DNA of 64,000 nt, taken from contig JAPTYO010000017.1 of the NCBI GenBank assembly GCA_036873135.1, positions 13,020,001 through 13,084,000 of the forward strand, in the 5' to 3' direction. Source of the DNA: Clarkia xantiana subsp. parviflora (Eukaryota; Streptophyta; Magnoliopsida; Myrtales; Onagraceae). This document shows, one piece after another, positions 25,310 through 36,035 of this stretch (within the stretch, counting starts at the first letter, position 1; each line of letters opens with the position of its first letter). A program made the position numbers and the translations under genes. The notes below the pieces were generated by a model. That model was not told the origin of the DNA and did no database searches. It saw only the letters and a list, made by a program, of their open reading frames with translations.

Positions 25310-25486
25310 CCCTAACCGTGGGCACAGTTTCACTTTTACCGTCTCCGAAATTTCAAAAGCTCTCTGCAACCTCTCTGAGAATTCAAGCTTCTGCGATTCC
25401 AAAGACTTCAGTGCTCCTCCGGCCTCCTGTTCTTCCAAGCCACTTTTCCGACAACGTCAAATTCATCCTTTCAGTCTTCAACCATC

Positions 25487-28203
25487 ATGTCTGGTAAGGG
25501 TTTCTTCTTCGTTGCTTGTACCTTTTTCCCTTGTTTGTAGTTTTCCGGGAAACCCAATGTGCCTTTCCATGGCTGATTTCGGACAGCGGATCTAGTTCTG
25601 AGGGCAGGAAGCCCTTCAACTTCGACTATGCTTTGAACGAGATTTCCAGCACTGCGTATGATGCAGCTCTCCGGGAGGGATGCATCACCTCTACCTGGGA
25701 ACCTCGTTTCCCGTATCCCTGGCCTCGCCCCTCGGGTAACCTTGAGGTTACTCGTCCCCGAAAAGGGGAGGTATTTGTCTCCACGGGGCAAATATCAGCG
25801 GGGATCAGATTCCCCTTTTGTGGTAATCTGGTCGAGATGTGCCAGCATTACAAGACGCATCGGACCACCTTCTCTCCGCACGCCATACGCCTGTGGAATG
25901 CCTTCCAGGTCCTCTGCTTCCGACAGCAGTGGGTATACAGCCTCAAGCTCTTCAGGACCTTCTACGGGATGAAGTGCAACAGGGCGGGGGTTTGCGCCTT
26001 CCACCCCCGGATGCCGAAGTGGAACAAGACGCAACTCGGGTTGTGCAACTAGACCACTGACACCTGGAAGGTGGTCAAGGGTCGGGGACTCCTGGTCGAC
26101 ACGGGGTCTGATAACAGCGGGTGGAAGAGGAGCTACTTCTTCATTCAACACTCCTCGATCCCGTGGCCTCGATGGGAGGTGGAAGCGGATTCTCCTCCCG
26201 CTTTCCATACCTACACCGATGAAGACTTCCAGACTCTTCAGCTCATCCAGCTTTACCGGTGGGGGGAGTCCTACACTCCCCTCGACGCCAATTCTCTCGT
26301 GGAGCGGGACCTGGTGAATTCCGGGATCCGACTCCTCGACGTAGTCTCCGGGGGGGGGGGGGGGGGGCAACTTTTCGACGGCCCCTCCAATATGGTTCCC
26401 TGGGTAAATCTCTAACTTTTGTTTTTCACTGTTTGCAGCTAAGAAGGTATCCGTGCTGACCAATCTGATCATAAGCAGGGGGAGACCGATGCTGTCCGCC
26501 CTTCGCGGAAGAGGAAGTCCGCCAAGAAGGCCGCTGCTCCATCGGGGTCTCCTTCCGCGGAGAGGCCAAAGCTGAGCCGTGTGGAGGTGGACAAGCTCAT
26601 CGACGTCCAGAACGCTGAGGAAGGTAAAAAGCTCCGCCTCGCTATTAAATCGTACAGGAGGATGGTCCCGAAGGAGTTGATTCCTTCGTCCATGGAGGCC
26701 CGCATTGCTGATGTCAAACGAGTCCTTCGAGGGGAAACTCCTCGTGTCCTGAAAGCGGGCTACTACAACTATCGTGGGAAGGACCAATATGTCTCCCGAC
26801 GTATTGTTTGGTGTAAGGGCTCTAATGAATTCCCTGATTACGTTTCTAAAGCCTCTTCTCGTCCTTTAGGTGCAGGCCACTCCGAGACTCCGTCAGGTGC
26901 TGGAGCCTCAGCAGGCGCGCCACCTTCAGCAGGGGCGCCTCCTTCGGCAGGGGCACCACTTTTCTCCAGTGGTGGGACCCCGACCGGCGAACAATTTCGT
27001 CGGGTGGAGAGCTTGGACTCCTCCGAGGAGACTGATGAGGGTGGTTCCCTTCGCCATCGTCGGAGGACGGGGCAGTCCCCGCTGAAACCAACCTCCAAGG
27101 GGCTGCCCCCCTCGCCTTCTTCACAACCGCAGCGACAACCGTCGCCCGCCCACGACTTCACTCCTTCCCCAGCCCGGGGTGGGTCGGAGGCACGCCCCTC
27201 CTCGTCCCCAGGCGGCCCTTCTCCTCTTCCTCTCGATGGGAGCTTCTACAAGGCCTTCGACTCCGACCAGGAGGATGCCCCCTGGACTCCGATCCAGACG
27301 TTGCAAGGGGTCCAGCTCCGACAAGGGGACACATATCCGGAGCTGGCCCTACACCTGATAGCGGGCTCCATCCTGCCTTCTATGAGGTATCCGATTACCT
27401 TAGATCGGGAGGAGATGCGCCGGGATGTCAAGGAGATGTGCATGCGTCGGATAGAGGTAAGCTTTTCACCCTTCTTTTCTTCATCAATAAGACCGATCGT
27501 TCATTTACTAATGCTTCTTTTCCTTTCTTCGCAGGAGATGGGGGACATCGACCGTTCCATCGGGTACCTCCTCGCTTATGAGGAGGCTTTGGAGCAAGAG
27601 CGGGCGGTCACGGCCAAGCTCAAGGAGGATCTCGCGGCCTCCGAGTCTTCGCGGGGTAAGCTGGCCAAGGAGCAGGCCATCTTCGACCGCAAGACTCGGG
27701 ACCTCCAAAAGCAGGTCCGTGACCTCGAGGGGCTCCTCAAGCGGGAGCGGCAGGAGAGGCAGGTTGCTGAGGACAAGCTGGTCCTCGAGAAGAAGGTTCT
27801 GGAGGAGCAAGTTGCGGGGGTTCCTGCGCAGCTGGTCGTGGCCGAGACCAAGGGCCGGGAGGATTATCGGAGGTCTGAAGACTTCCAGGCTGATGCTGTG
27901 AAGTTCTGCAGCGCGGAGGTGGAGAACACCCTCTTCAACGCGGTCGAGGAACTTCACCTGGAGTATGGCGACGCCATCAACTTCGACAAGTCTCCTTCTC
28001 TCGCTCCCTTCGCGAATAAATACTTTGCTCTTTCGGAGGAGAGTGATGGGGGGAGTACTCCCGCGATTGTTGAAGACACAGCAGAGCCTCCAAGTATTGA
28101 TACTCCGATAGTCGACCCTCCCGCGGCTGAACCTGTGGAGCCTTCTGCCACCGACCTCGTGGACCCAGCTCCCGTTGATGCCGCCAACAAGGACCAAGCC
28201 TAA
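25487..28203 (+). pseudogene. Antisense accessory gene of element B
   Basis: Plus-strand counterpart of the genes at 8174-10924 and 58284-60988. Exon 1 is ATGTCTG/GTAAG (25487). The acceptor for exon 2 is mutated (TTTCGG where A and D have TTTTAG). Exon 2 has FPFCGNLVEMCQHY, FSPHAIRLWNAFQ and LFRTFYGMKCNRAGVC, with a TAG at about 26050 and an 18-base G run at 26350-26367. A GT-AG gap of 35 nt (26402-26436 region) and a 1-bp loss precede exon 3 (RKRKSAKK, TPRVLKAGYYNYRGKDQY, Pro/Ser-rich linker). A 78-nt intron (27457-27534) precedes exon 4, a coiled coil of about 130 residues ending NKDQA. The 540-residue frame from 26581 is the largest intact part. It cannot make the full protein. Confidence 0.75.
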
Positions 28204-29298
28204 CTGCTTATCTTTAGAGTCCTCGTATTCTCCTCCTTTTGTAATCATCGGGCCTTCGAGCCTCATTAATATTAGACTTTCTTATTTCCGATTTTTCATT
28301 GCACTTCTCAAAGTGACTTTACTATACTTACTTAAGTCGAAACCTCGACACTTAAGATATTCTCATACATCACTTAAGACGATTTACTAACTTGCACCAC
28401 TTAAGGTGACTTACCATCGTGCACCACTTAAGGCGACTTTCCAATACTTAGAGTAAATCCAAGAATCATGCATCACTTAAGACGACTTAATCTCGTGCAT
28501 CACTTAAGACGACTTAATCTCGTGCATCACTTAAGACGACTTTAACAATACTTAAGAGTAAATCTAAGAATCATGCATCACTTAAGACGACTTAATCTCG
28601 TGCATCACTTAAGACGACTTTAACAACACTTAGAGTAAATCTAAGAATCATGCATCACTTAAGACGACTTAATCTCGTGTACCACTCAAGGCGACTTTTC
28701 TCGTGCACCTCTCAAGGCGACTTTCTCGTGCACCACTCAAGGCGACTTTTCTCGTGCACCACTCAAGGCGACTTTTCTCGTGCACCACTCAAGGCGACTT
28801 TTCTCGTGCACCACTTAAGGCGACTTTTCTCGTGCACCACTCAAGGCGACTTTTCTCGTGCACCACTCAAGGTGACTTTTCTCGTGCACCACTCAAGGCA
28901 ACTTTTCTCGTGCACCACTCAGGGCGACTTTTCTCGTGCACCACTTAAGGCGACTAAATAACGCTTAGAATAAATCTAAGAATAATGCTGATTGGAAGCA
29001 ACCTCTTTATTCATTGATGGCACAAAATTTGCTTACATCGAATTAAACGATAAATAACTTACACCACTTAAGGCGATTTTTCATCGGGCACCACTTAAGG
29101 CGACTTTTCATCGGGCACCACTTAAGGCGACTTTTCATCGGGCACCACTTAAGGCGACTTTTCATCGGACACCACTTAAGGCGACTTTTTATCGGGCACC
29201 ACTTAAGGCGACTTTTCATCGGGCACCACTTAAGGCGACTTTTCATCGGGCACCACTTAAGGCGACTTTTCATCGGGCACCACATAAGGCGACTTTTA
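28204..29298. repeat. Tandem arrays between antisense gene and integrase of element B
   Basis: 28390-28970: 25-30-bp units of CGTGCACCACTCAAGGCGACTTTTCT and longer CACTTAAGACGACTTAATCT units. 29060-29290: nine copies of a 27-bp unit, CACTTAAGGCGACTTTTCATC. Frames across them are repeat artefacts. The position matches the arrays of A and D, between convergent genes. Confidence 0.9.
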
Positions 29299-30039
29299 TC
29301 AAGCATGGTGTTTCTTCAAGTGTTCGCCACTAAAAGAATGCTTTAATACTCTGCCATCGAGGTCTTCCAACTTGTATGCATTCGGAGCCGGCATCCCCAC
29401 GACCTTATAAGGTCCTTCCCATTTTGGTGACATCTTGGTGATTCGATCCAAAAGGGTGAACTCGTTGCGACGCCAAACCAGCTCCCCGACGAAGAATTGT
29501 CGGGACTTAACTCGCGGATTGTAATACCTGGCTGTCGCCAAACGCATTCGAGCCTGGACTTCGTCAGCTTCCCGCCTCTTCTCTTCGAGCAAGTCCAAGT
29601 CCAGACGTCTCATTTCATCGTTCGTCAAAGGCTCGTAATATCTCATCTGATGGGATGCCACGGCTACCTCCACGAGAGCAACAGCCTCCGTGCCATAAAC
29701 AAGGCCAAACGGAGTCTCCCCAGTTGATCGTTTGGGTGTCGTTCTAACAGCCCAAAGCACGTTTTCCAGCTCGTTCAGCCATTTGCCCTTCAAGGCATCG
29801 ACCCTTTTCTTCAGGCCATCCATCACGATTTTATTGGCCGATTCCACCTGGCCATTAGTCTGAGCATGGCGGACAGAGGCTGTCCAATGCTCGATGTTCA
29901 ACTCCTCCAGATACTCCTTCACCTGAGATCCGTTAAACGGTGGACCATTGTCGCTGATCACCACCTTAGGAATCCCGTATCTAGATACGATATGCGTCTG
30001 GAGAAATTTGACGATCTGGTTCCCCGTCGTCCTGGCCAA
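29299..30039 (-). pseudogene. Integrase core and C-terminus of element B
   Basis: Open frame of 246 residues ending HLKKHHA. Catalytic Asp in VVISDNGPPF (about residue 51) and Glu in NGQVESANK (about residue 86) are present, followed by the linker WRRNEF and the C-terminal GPYKVVGMPAPNAYKLEDLDG. The first catalytic Asp (WGIDLVGPLP) is in the upstream frame ending at 30109; the two are separated by a stop and frame change of about 60 bp near 30050-30110. The domain joins element DNA to host DNA. Confidence 0.9.
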
Positions 30040-30108
30040 TGCCTTTGCCTCTATCCATTTCGAAAAATAATCGATAGCTACGAGAAAATACTTACACTGA
30101 CCTTGTGC

Positions 30109-31329
30109 TTACGGAAGAGGTCCCACCAAGTCGATGCCCCATTGCGCGAAGGGCCAAGCGCTCTTGATGGATGTCATATTAGCAGCCGGAGCCACAATAC
30201 TCGGGGCGTACCTCTGGCACGCGTCACAGGACCGGACCAACGTCGTCGCCTCCTTGCTCATCGTAGGCCAATAATAGCCCAAGTTCAGCACCTTCCTCAT
30301 AATGGATCGGGCCCCTTCATGACAAGCCGCGACCCCTTCATGCACCTCTTTCAGGATTCGACTTGTGTCGGGCTCAGCCACACACCTCAAGTACGGAGTC
30401 GAGAACCAGCCCTTCTTGTATAGCTGATTGTCTAGCATCACGTAATTAGCCGCGATCCGACGTATCCTGTCAGCTACTACTTTGTCATCGGGGACTGCCC
30501 CCGTAGTCAGGTACGCGACTATTGGGGTCATCCAAGTGGACTCCTCCTCCGATCCTGCTTCAATAGCACACATCTGTGTCGGGTCGGTGGTCGACAAGAT
30601 CACCTTCACCAAGAAGTGCACCTTCCGATTTTCCTCCAAGGGTGCCCCCAGGGCAAATTTGCTCAAGGCATCTGCTTCCACGTTTTCCTCCCTCGGGATC
30701 GCCTCGATGTCGAAGCTTTTAAAATTCTCCTTCAAGGCTTGCACCTCGCGCAAGTACTTCCTCATCATCGGGCTCTTCGCCTCGTATCGCCCTTGAACCT
30801 GGTTCACAATCAGGGCCGCATCACACTTCACTCTCAAGTGAGCGACTCCCGTACCTTTGGCAAATTTTAGGCCCGTGATAAGAGCCTTGTACTCAGCTTC
30901 GTTGTTCGTGGCCCTAAATGTTAAAGCCAAAGCATATCGAAGTGGTTCACCTCCGCCTGGTGGAATTAATACAAACCCTGCTCCTGATCCATCTGAACTC
31001 GAGGAGTCATCCGTGTACGTCTCCCATGTGTTTTCCTCGCTTGGCTGTTCTGATTGCTCTGCCATCTCTGGTTGTTCTGCTATCGGGATCTCTATGGTTG
31101 CCCCCTCTACAGGGCCCGTTTCTTTTAGATCGAGGGCTGTAGATTCTGCTATGAAATCCGCCAACGCCTGGCCCTTAATAGCCGTTCTCGGAGCAAAGTG
31201 TATGTGAAACTCACTGAGCTCGACCGCCCATTTCACTAATCTCCCCGACGCATCAGGTCGGTTCAAAAAATGCTTCAAAGGCTGATTCGTCAGCACAGTA
31301 ATCTCATGCGCATGGAAATAAGGCCTCAA
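30109..31329 (-). pseudogene. RNase H end, archaeal-type RNase H and integrase zinc finger of element B
   Basis: A 406-residue open frame. Residues 1-75 are the end of the usual Ty3 RNase H (FHAHEITVLTNQPLKHFLN). About residues 110-235 are a second RNase H of the archaeal type, with acidic positions in YTDDSS, NNEAEYKAL, VKCDAALIV and ADALSKFA. The integrase HHCC finger follows (EVHEGVAACHEG ... SCDACQRY), then WGIDLVGPLP with the first catalytic Asp. A second RNase H is the hallmark of Tat/Ogre-type elements. In the first one the normal DGS motif of this second domain reads DDS. Confidence 0.9.
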
Positions 31330-31346
31330 CTTCCGAGCAGTAATAA

Positions 31347-32250
31347 TCAGCGCAAAGAGATACTTCTCAACGGCGGGAGGGTGCGAAGGTGCTGCTTGAG
31401 TGCTTGGAACGCTTCTTCACACTTGGCGGTCCACTCAAACTTCTTGTTGGCCCTCAGGACTTTAAAAAATGGCATTGATCGGTCGCTTGCCTTGGACAGG
31501 AAACGATTCATTGCAGCCAGTCGGCCATTCAGCACTTGCACCTCCCGATGGTTTATCGGAGACTGCATCTCCTCGATCGCCCTCAGCTTCTCGGGGTTCA
31601 CCTAAATTCCTCTTTGGCTCACCATAAAGCCCAGAAATTTCCCTGAGTGGACTCCGAAGGCGCATTTTTTCGGGTTTAAGCGAACTTGATGAAGCCTCAT
31701 CTGCTCAAACGCCATGGCTAAGTTGTGCACATGATCCTCAGCTTGTCGGGACTTCACCAGCATGTCATCCACGTAAGCCTCCATGGTCTCCCCTAGTATC
31801 TCCGAACAGCTCATTCATTATCCGCTGGTAGGTTGCCCCGACATTGATCAACCCGAAAGGCATGACATCGTAGTGATAGATGTCACTATATGCATAAAAT
31901 GCTGTGTGAGGAGCGTCTTCCTTGGCCATCTTGATCTGGTTATAGCCCGAGTATGCATCCATAAAGCTTAACAACTCATGTCCCGACGTGGCATCCACCA
32001 GCTGGTCGATTCTCGGGAGCGGGTAACAGTCCTTCGGGCAAGCTTAGTTCAGGTCGCGGAAATCAACACACATTCGCCACTTCCCGTTGCTCTTCTTCAC
32101 AGCACCGGGTTAGCAACCCAAGTATGGAATCGGAGCTCCTTGATAAACCCAGCATCGAGCAACCTGCCCACCTCCTGCTGGATCGCGATCCTCTTGTCTG
32201 TGCCCATGGACGCCTTTTCTGCGCGATAGGTTTGACCGCGGGATCGATCT
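31347..32250 (-). pseudogene. Reverse transcriptase of element B, frameshifted
   Basis: Pieces in three frames: WVANPVL near 32110, MDAYSGYNQIKMAKEDA (31765-31998), then AYVDDMLVKS with the catalytic YVDD box (31602-31814), then the thumb/connection part NPEKLRAIEEM (31347-31601). Frame changes near 32180 and 31800, a TAG at about 32050 and a stop at 31602 break it. About 180 bp of the following RNase H, including its first catalytic residues, is missing near 31340-31380 compared with element D. It copied RNA to DNA in the ancestor but is dead here. Confidence 0.88.
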
Positions 32251-33442
32251 TCAACTCGTGTACGATCACATCGGGGCTGATTCCTGGCATGTCACTTGGG
32301 GACCAGGCAAACAGCTCCTTGAACTTTTTCAGCAGATCGATCAACTCTCGGGCTGTCTCTTCGGTCAGAGCAGACCCGATTTTCACCTCCCTCTGAGGTC
32401 CGTCAATCTCGACTTCCTTCAGATCCTCCACGGGGGCGGGACGCCCAAACTCCTCTCTAGGATCAGTATCTGTCTGAAGGACGGTCATAGCCTCCCGTCT
32501 TCTTCTTCGGGTGGAGTTAACATAACATTTCCTGGAAGCCACCTGGTCGCCCTTGACCTCTCCGACTCCATGGTCGGTCGGGAACTTCATCTTCTGGTGA
32601 ACGCTCGAGGCAACTGCCATCAGGGGGTTGATGGTAGTTCTCCCGATAATCGCGTTGTAGGTCCCCCCGGACTCAACTACCACAAACTCCACGTTCCTCC
32701 TCTCTGATTTCCACCCGCTACCAAACTCCACTGGTAAAGTGATCACCCCTAGCGGGTAGGAAGTAGAGCCAGAGAATCCGACCATCGGGAAGTTCGCCTC
32801 CTTCAGGTCCTTCTTCGTTTTCCCCATGGCTTCCAGCGCATCCATGAATAGAATATCGGAGGAGCTCCCTCCATCGATCAGAATTCGCTTCATCTTGTAC
32901 CCGTCCACATCCAAGGTCACGACCAGAGCGTCATCGTGCGGAGTCTCCACGCCTATGAGATCCTCTGACGAAAAGGAGATCACCATCTCTTCCTTCAGGG
33001 TCCAGGATCGGGACCTCTTACCCAGCACCACAGCAGCAGGAATTCTAGAGGCATAAACCTCCCGAGAGGACGAGGTATCACCCCCCGCGGCAAATCCTTC
33101 GTGAATTACATTGATAGTTCCCCATTTCTCCTTGCGGGCACCAGAAAACTCCGGGTCGGACCTCTTTTTCTTTGGGGACCGATCGCGGGATTGGGAACGA
33201 GACCGTGATCGGGATCGAGAACGGGATCGACACCGCTTCTCCCCGAAAAACTCCTTATGCTTCCCCTTCAGGATCAGCTTTTCGATCTCTTTCTTCAGCT
33301 CCCGACAATGATTGGTGTCGTGGCCATTCGCACGATGGAATCGACAGTAGCGATCGGTGCGGGAGCCCAAAAATTCTCCTTCCTTCTTCGGGGGGTACCT
33401 AGAGATACCCTGTCGCTCCATGACCGTTAACACCTCCGCCAT
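32250..33442 (-). pseudogene. gag C-terminus, aspartic protease and start of reverse transcriptase of element B
   Basis: Open frame from 33442. A Cys-His knuckle-like motif of the Tat type, YCRFHRANGHDTNHC, lies at residues 32-46, followed by an Arg/Ser repeat tract (about 70-88). The protease has ILIDGGSSSDIL at 187-198, with Gly-Gly where retroviral-type proteases have Ser/Thr-Gly, and the downstream AIIGRTTIN flap-side motif. The N-terminal reverse transcriptase (VHELKIDPAVKPIAQKRR) follows at the end, before the frameshift near 32180. Confidence 0.85.
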
Positions 33443-34753
33443 AGAGCTGTTGAGAGGAATGTCATGATCCTCCCGCCTGTCCTTTTTCGAGGAACGTCTA
33501 TCATCCCTCCGATCAGAGCGACCTCGACCCCGACTGCTTTCGGTTTATCCTTCGACTTGCGCTCGTCTAGGGGTTTGACCGACCGCTTTCCCTTATTCGA
33601 CTTCGGGGGCTCGAGCTCTCCATCGGCTATCTTCGACTCCTGGACATCGATTTGCCGCTTCACCCTTTTCTGTAGTGCCTCCATATTCCACACAGCCTTC
33701 TCAGCCACGCTGTGCATCAGGTCGGAACCATAGGGGTCTGTTAGGTTCCGAATGAAGGTGCAGATAGTTTCACCCTCCGAAATCTCCTCATCAATCTCTG
33801 CCACGCTGGCAGTGTACCGCTGGTAATAGTGCGCCAGCGACTCGTCGGGCCTCTGTACCACCTGGGTCAGGAACCTCACACTCTTCAGCAAACGTCTGCG
33901 ACCCTGGTACTGCTGAATGAAGCGGTCATGCATATCAGCCCAGCAAGTGATGCAGCCTTGGGGCAGACTGAAGAACCAGGTCAGGGCTCTCTCGCCAAGT
34001 GTGTTCGGGAATAGCGTACACACGATATCTTCATTCGGGGCTCTGCCCAGACACGCCATTAGGTGCTTATGGACATGACGAACCAGATCTCCCTCACCGT
34101 CATACTCCTTAATCGTGGGGATACCCAGCCCTGGCGGGGCGAGGGTGTCTATGAGTCGAGGAACGAAGGGATGGGTGGATCGATCCCTCAGCTCCGACAC
34201 CAGCGGCTTCTGCTCTCCCATGCAGATGTTCACAATCTTCACCACCTGATCGGGGGTGATAGGACCATTAAGGGGAATGGTCCTGTGTTGCACTGGTCCT
34301 GGCCCGTCGACCACAAATCGCTCTGGCTGAACGGACTCCCTACTCCTGCCCTGGCTTCGGGGCTGAGCCTTCTGCATGTTCTGAACCTCTGTTGGTGGGG
34401 GCGCTTCCTCTTCTAGTGGGGGCATATCCTCTTGCCTCCTCGCAGCTTCTCTCCGATCCAAGAGAGCTTCCACAGCTGCCAGAAACATCGGCATGGCTTC
34501 TGCCACAGCCCTCGTCAGGTCCGCAGCTGGAGGACCCTCCTGCTCCCTATTCCCCTAGTGTTGAGCAGCAGCCAGCAGCATCTTCGGGACCTTCATTATG
34601 CCCCCCTGTCTGGGAGACCTCAGCAGCAGGAAGATTCTGGTCCTCCTCATGTTCCGGTGGTGAATTCAAAGTCGTCGCAGCAGGATGACGGGAACCAACG
34701 GATTGTCCTTGTCTTCTTTGCTTGCCAGCCGCCATTGAATGAGTAGAAGGCAT
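33427..34753 (-). pseudogene. gag of element B
   Basis: ATG at 34753, about 20 nt inside the primer-binding site. The frame has a TAG near 34556, then runs 359 residues (34506-33427). The capsid-like core includes GEGDLVRHVHKHLMACL, LPNTLGERALTWFFSLP and RPDESLAHYYQRY, the retrotransposon gag fold region that packages element RNA. The frame shifts near 33450 so that the Cys-His region continues in the overlapping frame. Confidence 0.88.
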
Positions 34754-34771
34754 ATCAGCTTTTTGTTACGT

Positions 34772-34790
34772 TCCCACAGACGGCGCCAAA
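34772..34790 (-). promoter_or_regulatory. Primer-binding site of element B
   Basis: Minus strand TTTGGCGCCGTCTGTGGGAA, directly following the LTR end ...GATCCAACA. Same site as in G and E. Confidence 0.88.
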
Positions 34791-35507
34791 TGTTGGATCA
34801 CGGTGGAACTCCGGTACGATATTTGACGGCGATCCTAGCTCCTTTGCTCCACGCAATCCTACAAGAGGAGATAGACCGGGCGGTGACCCAGAATCCCTCT
34901 CCGATGCTTAAATGAGTATCTCGTATGGACTGGCAAGCAGTAATCTCAAGTAACGTATCTCAAAACGTAATTGATCTGAGGTAGCCTCTGCCCTTTTATA
35001 GAAGGAGAGGTACCTCAGTTACCTGGTGAACCGTTGGGGTGGTTAGCCCGTATTCCGCGTATCTCGGGCACGATCCCGCCTATCTAGGCCATGATCTCTC
35101 TTATCTCGGCCACGCCCCGCGTATCTCGGCCACGCTCCGCGTATCTTAGCTATGCTCCGCGTATCTCGGCCACGCCCCGCGTATCTCGGCCTTAACCTCT
35201 GATAGCAAGTCCCGATTAACATTGGGGACTTCAGAGTTATCTCGTTGTGTCACCGCTCGGGGCCCCTCGTCATCGTGACAGGGCCAATCATTCTCAGGGA
35301 TTCGTCATCGGGGCCTACTTAAAGGCTTCTCATCGGGAGCTTCCAGCTCACCTATCGGGACCGACTCTGTCGGGACCTTTCATCATCGGGACTCCCTACG
35401 TCGGGACCCTTCACCTTGGTCTTCTTGACCTTCATTTTAGGGCCCAGTGGGCCTATTCGTCGTTTCCTCACCGTTAAAGGGCCTAACGGTCATAGCGGAA
35501 CACATCA
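34791..35507 (-). repeat. 5' LTR of element B (717 bp)
   Basis: Plus-strand ends TGTTGGATCACGG and GGAACACATCA. TATA box CTATAAAAGGGC on the minus strand near 35000. Contains four tandem CGCGTATCTCGGCCACG-type words at about 35057-35190, of which the left LTR keeps fewer. Confidence 0.93.
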
Positions 35508-36035
35508 TATACCTCAACTTATTGGTATATACCTTAAATCACACATTAAACTTAGTTAATTGCATATACCTTAAATCACTAACAACTAAGTTATTATACA
35601 TTAAATGACTTACAAATAAGTCAATATACCTTAAATCATTAGTATATACCTTAAATCACACATTAAACTTAGTTAATTGCATATACCTTAAATCACTAAC
35701 AACTAAGTCATTATACATTAAATGACTAACAAATAAGTCAATATACCTTAAATCATTAGTATATACCTTAAATCACACATTAAACTTAGTTAATTGCATA
35801 TACCTTAAATCACTAACAACTAAGTCATTATACATTAAATGACTTACAAATAAGTTAATATACCTTAAATCATTAGTATATACCTTAAATCACACATTAA
35901 ACTTAGTTAATTGCATATACCTTAAATCAATAACAACTAAATCATTATACATTAAATGACTAACAAATAAGTCAATATACCTTAAATCACACATTAAACT
36001 TAGTTAATTGCATATACCTTAAATCAGTAACAACT
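35508..36035. repeat. 117-bp tandem array, right part
   Basis: AGTATATACCTTAAATCACAC begins at 35641, 35758 and 35875, an exact 117-bp period, with about 4.5 copies to 36030. It ends abruptly at ACTAAGTC/CGAACGGTCC where Copia element 1 begins. Confidence 0.92.

Larger units (their letters stand above)
24309..35507 (-). mobile_element. Element B: complete-length Tat-lineage Ty3 retrotransposon (11,199 bp)
   Basis: Two LTRs (24309-24935 and 34791-35507), primer-binding site beside the right LTR, polypurine tract beside the left one, and TATAC on both outer flanks (24304-24308 and 35508-35512) prove one insertion on the minus strand. Order in element sense: gag, Cys-His knuckle, protease, reverse transcriptase, a damaged RNase H, a second archaeal-type RNase H, integrase, tandem arrays, then an antisense gene, polypurine tract, LTR. 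The dual RNase H and the lack of a chromodomain place it in the Tat lineage. Stops and frameshifts in gag, reverse transcriptase and RNase H make it non-autonomous. Confidence 0.93.

Noticed and set aside
25795..26787. 330-residue minus-strand frame opposite the antisense gene of B
   Set aside because: It mirrors the plus-strand exons that are conserved in A and D; GC-rich third positions keep the complement open.
27508..28266. 252-residue Leu/Arg-rich minus-strand frame
   Set aside because: Complement of the coiled-coil exon; same reasoning.
28390..29290. Array of regular 27-bp units resembling a CRISPR at first sight
   Set aside because: No unique spacers; the units are contiguous tandem repeats in a plant retrotransposon.
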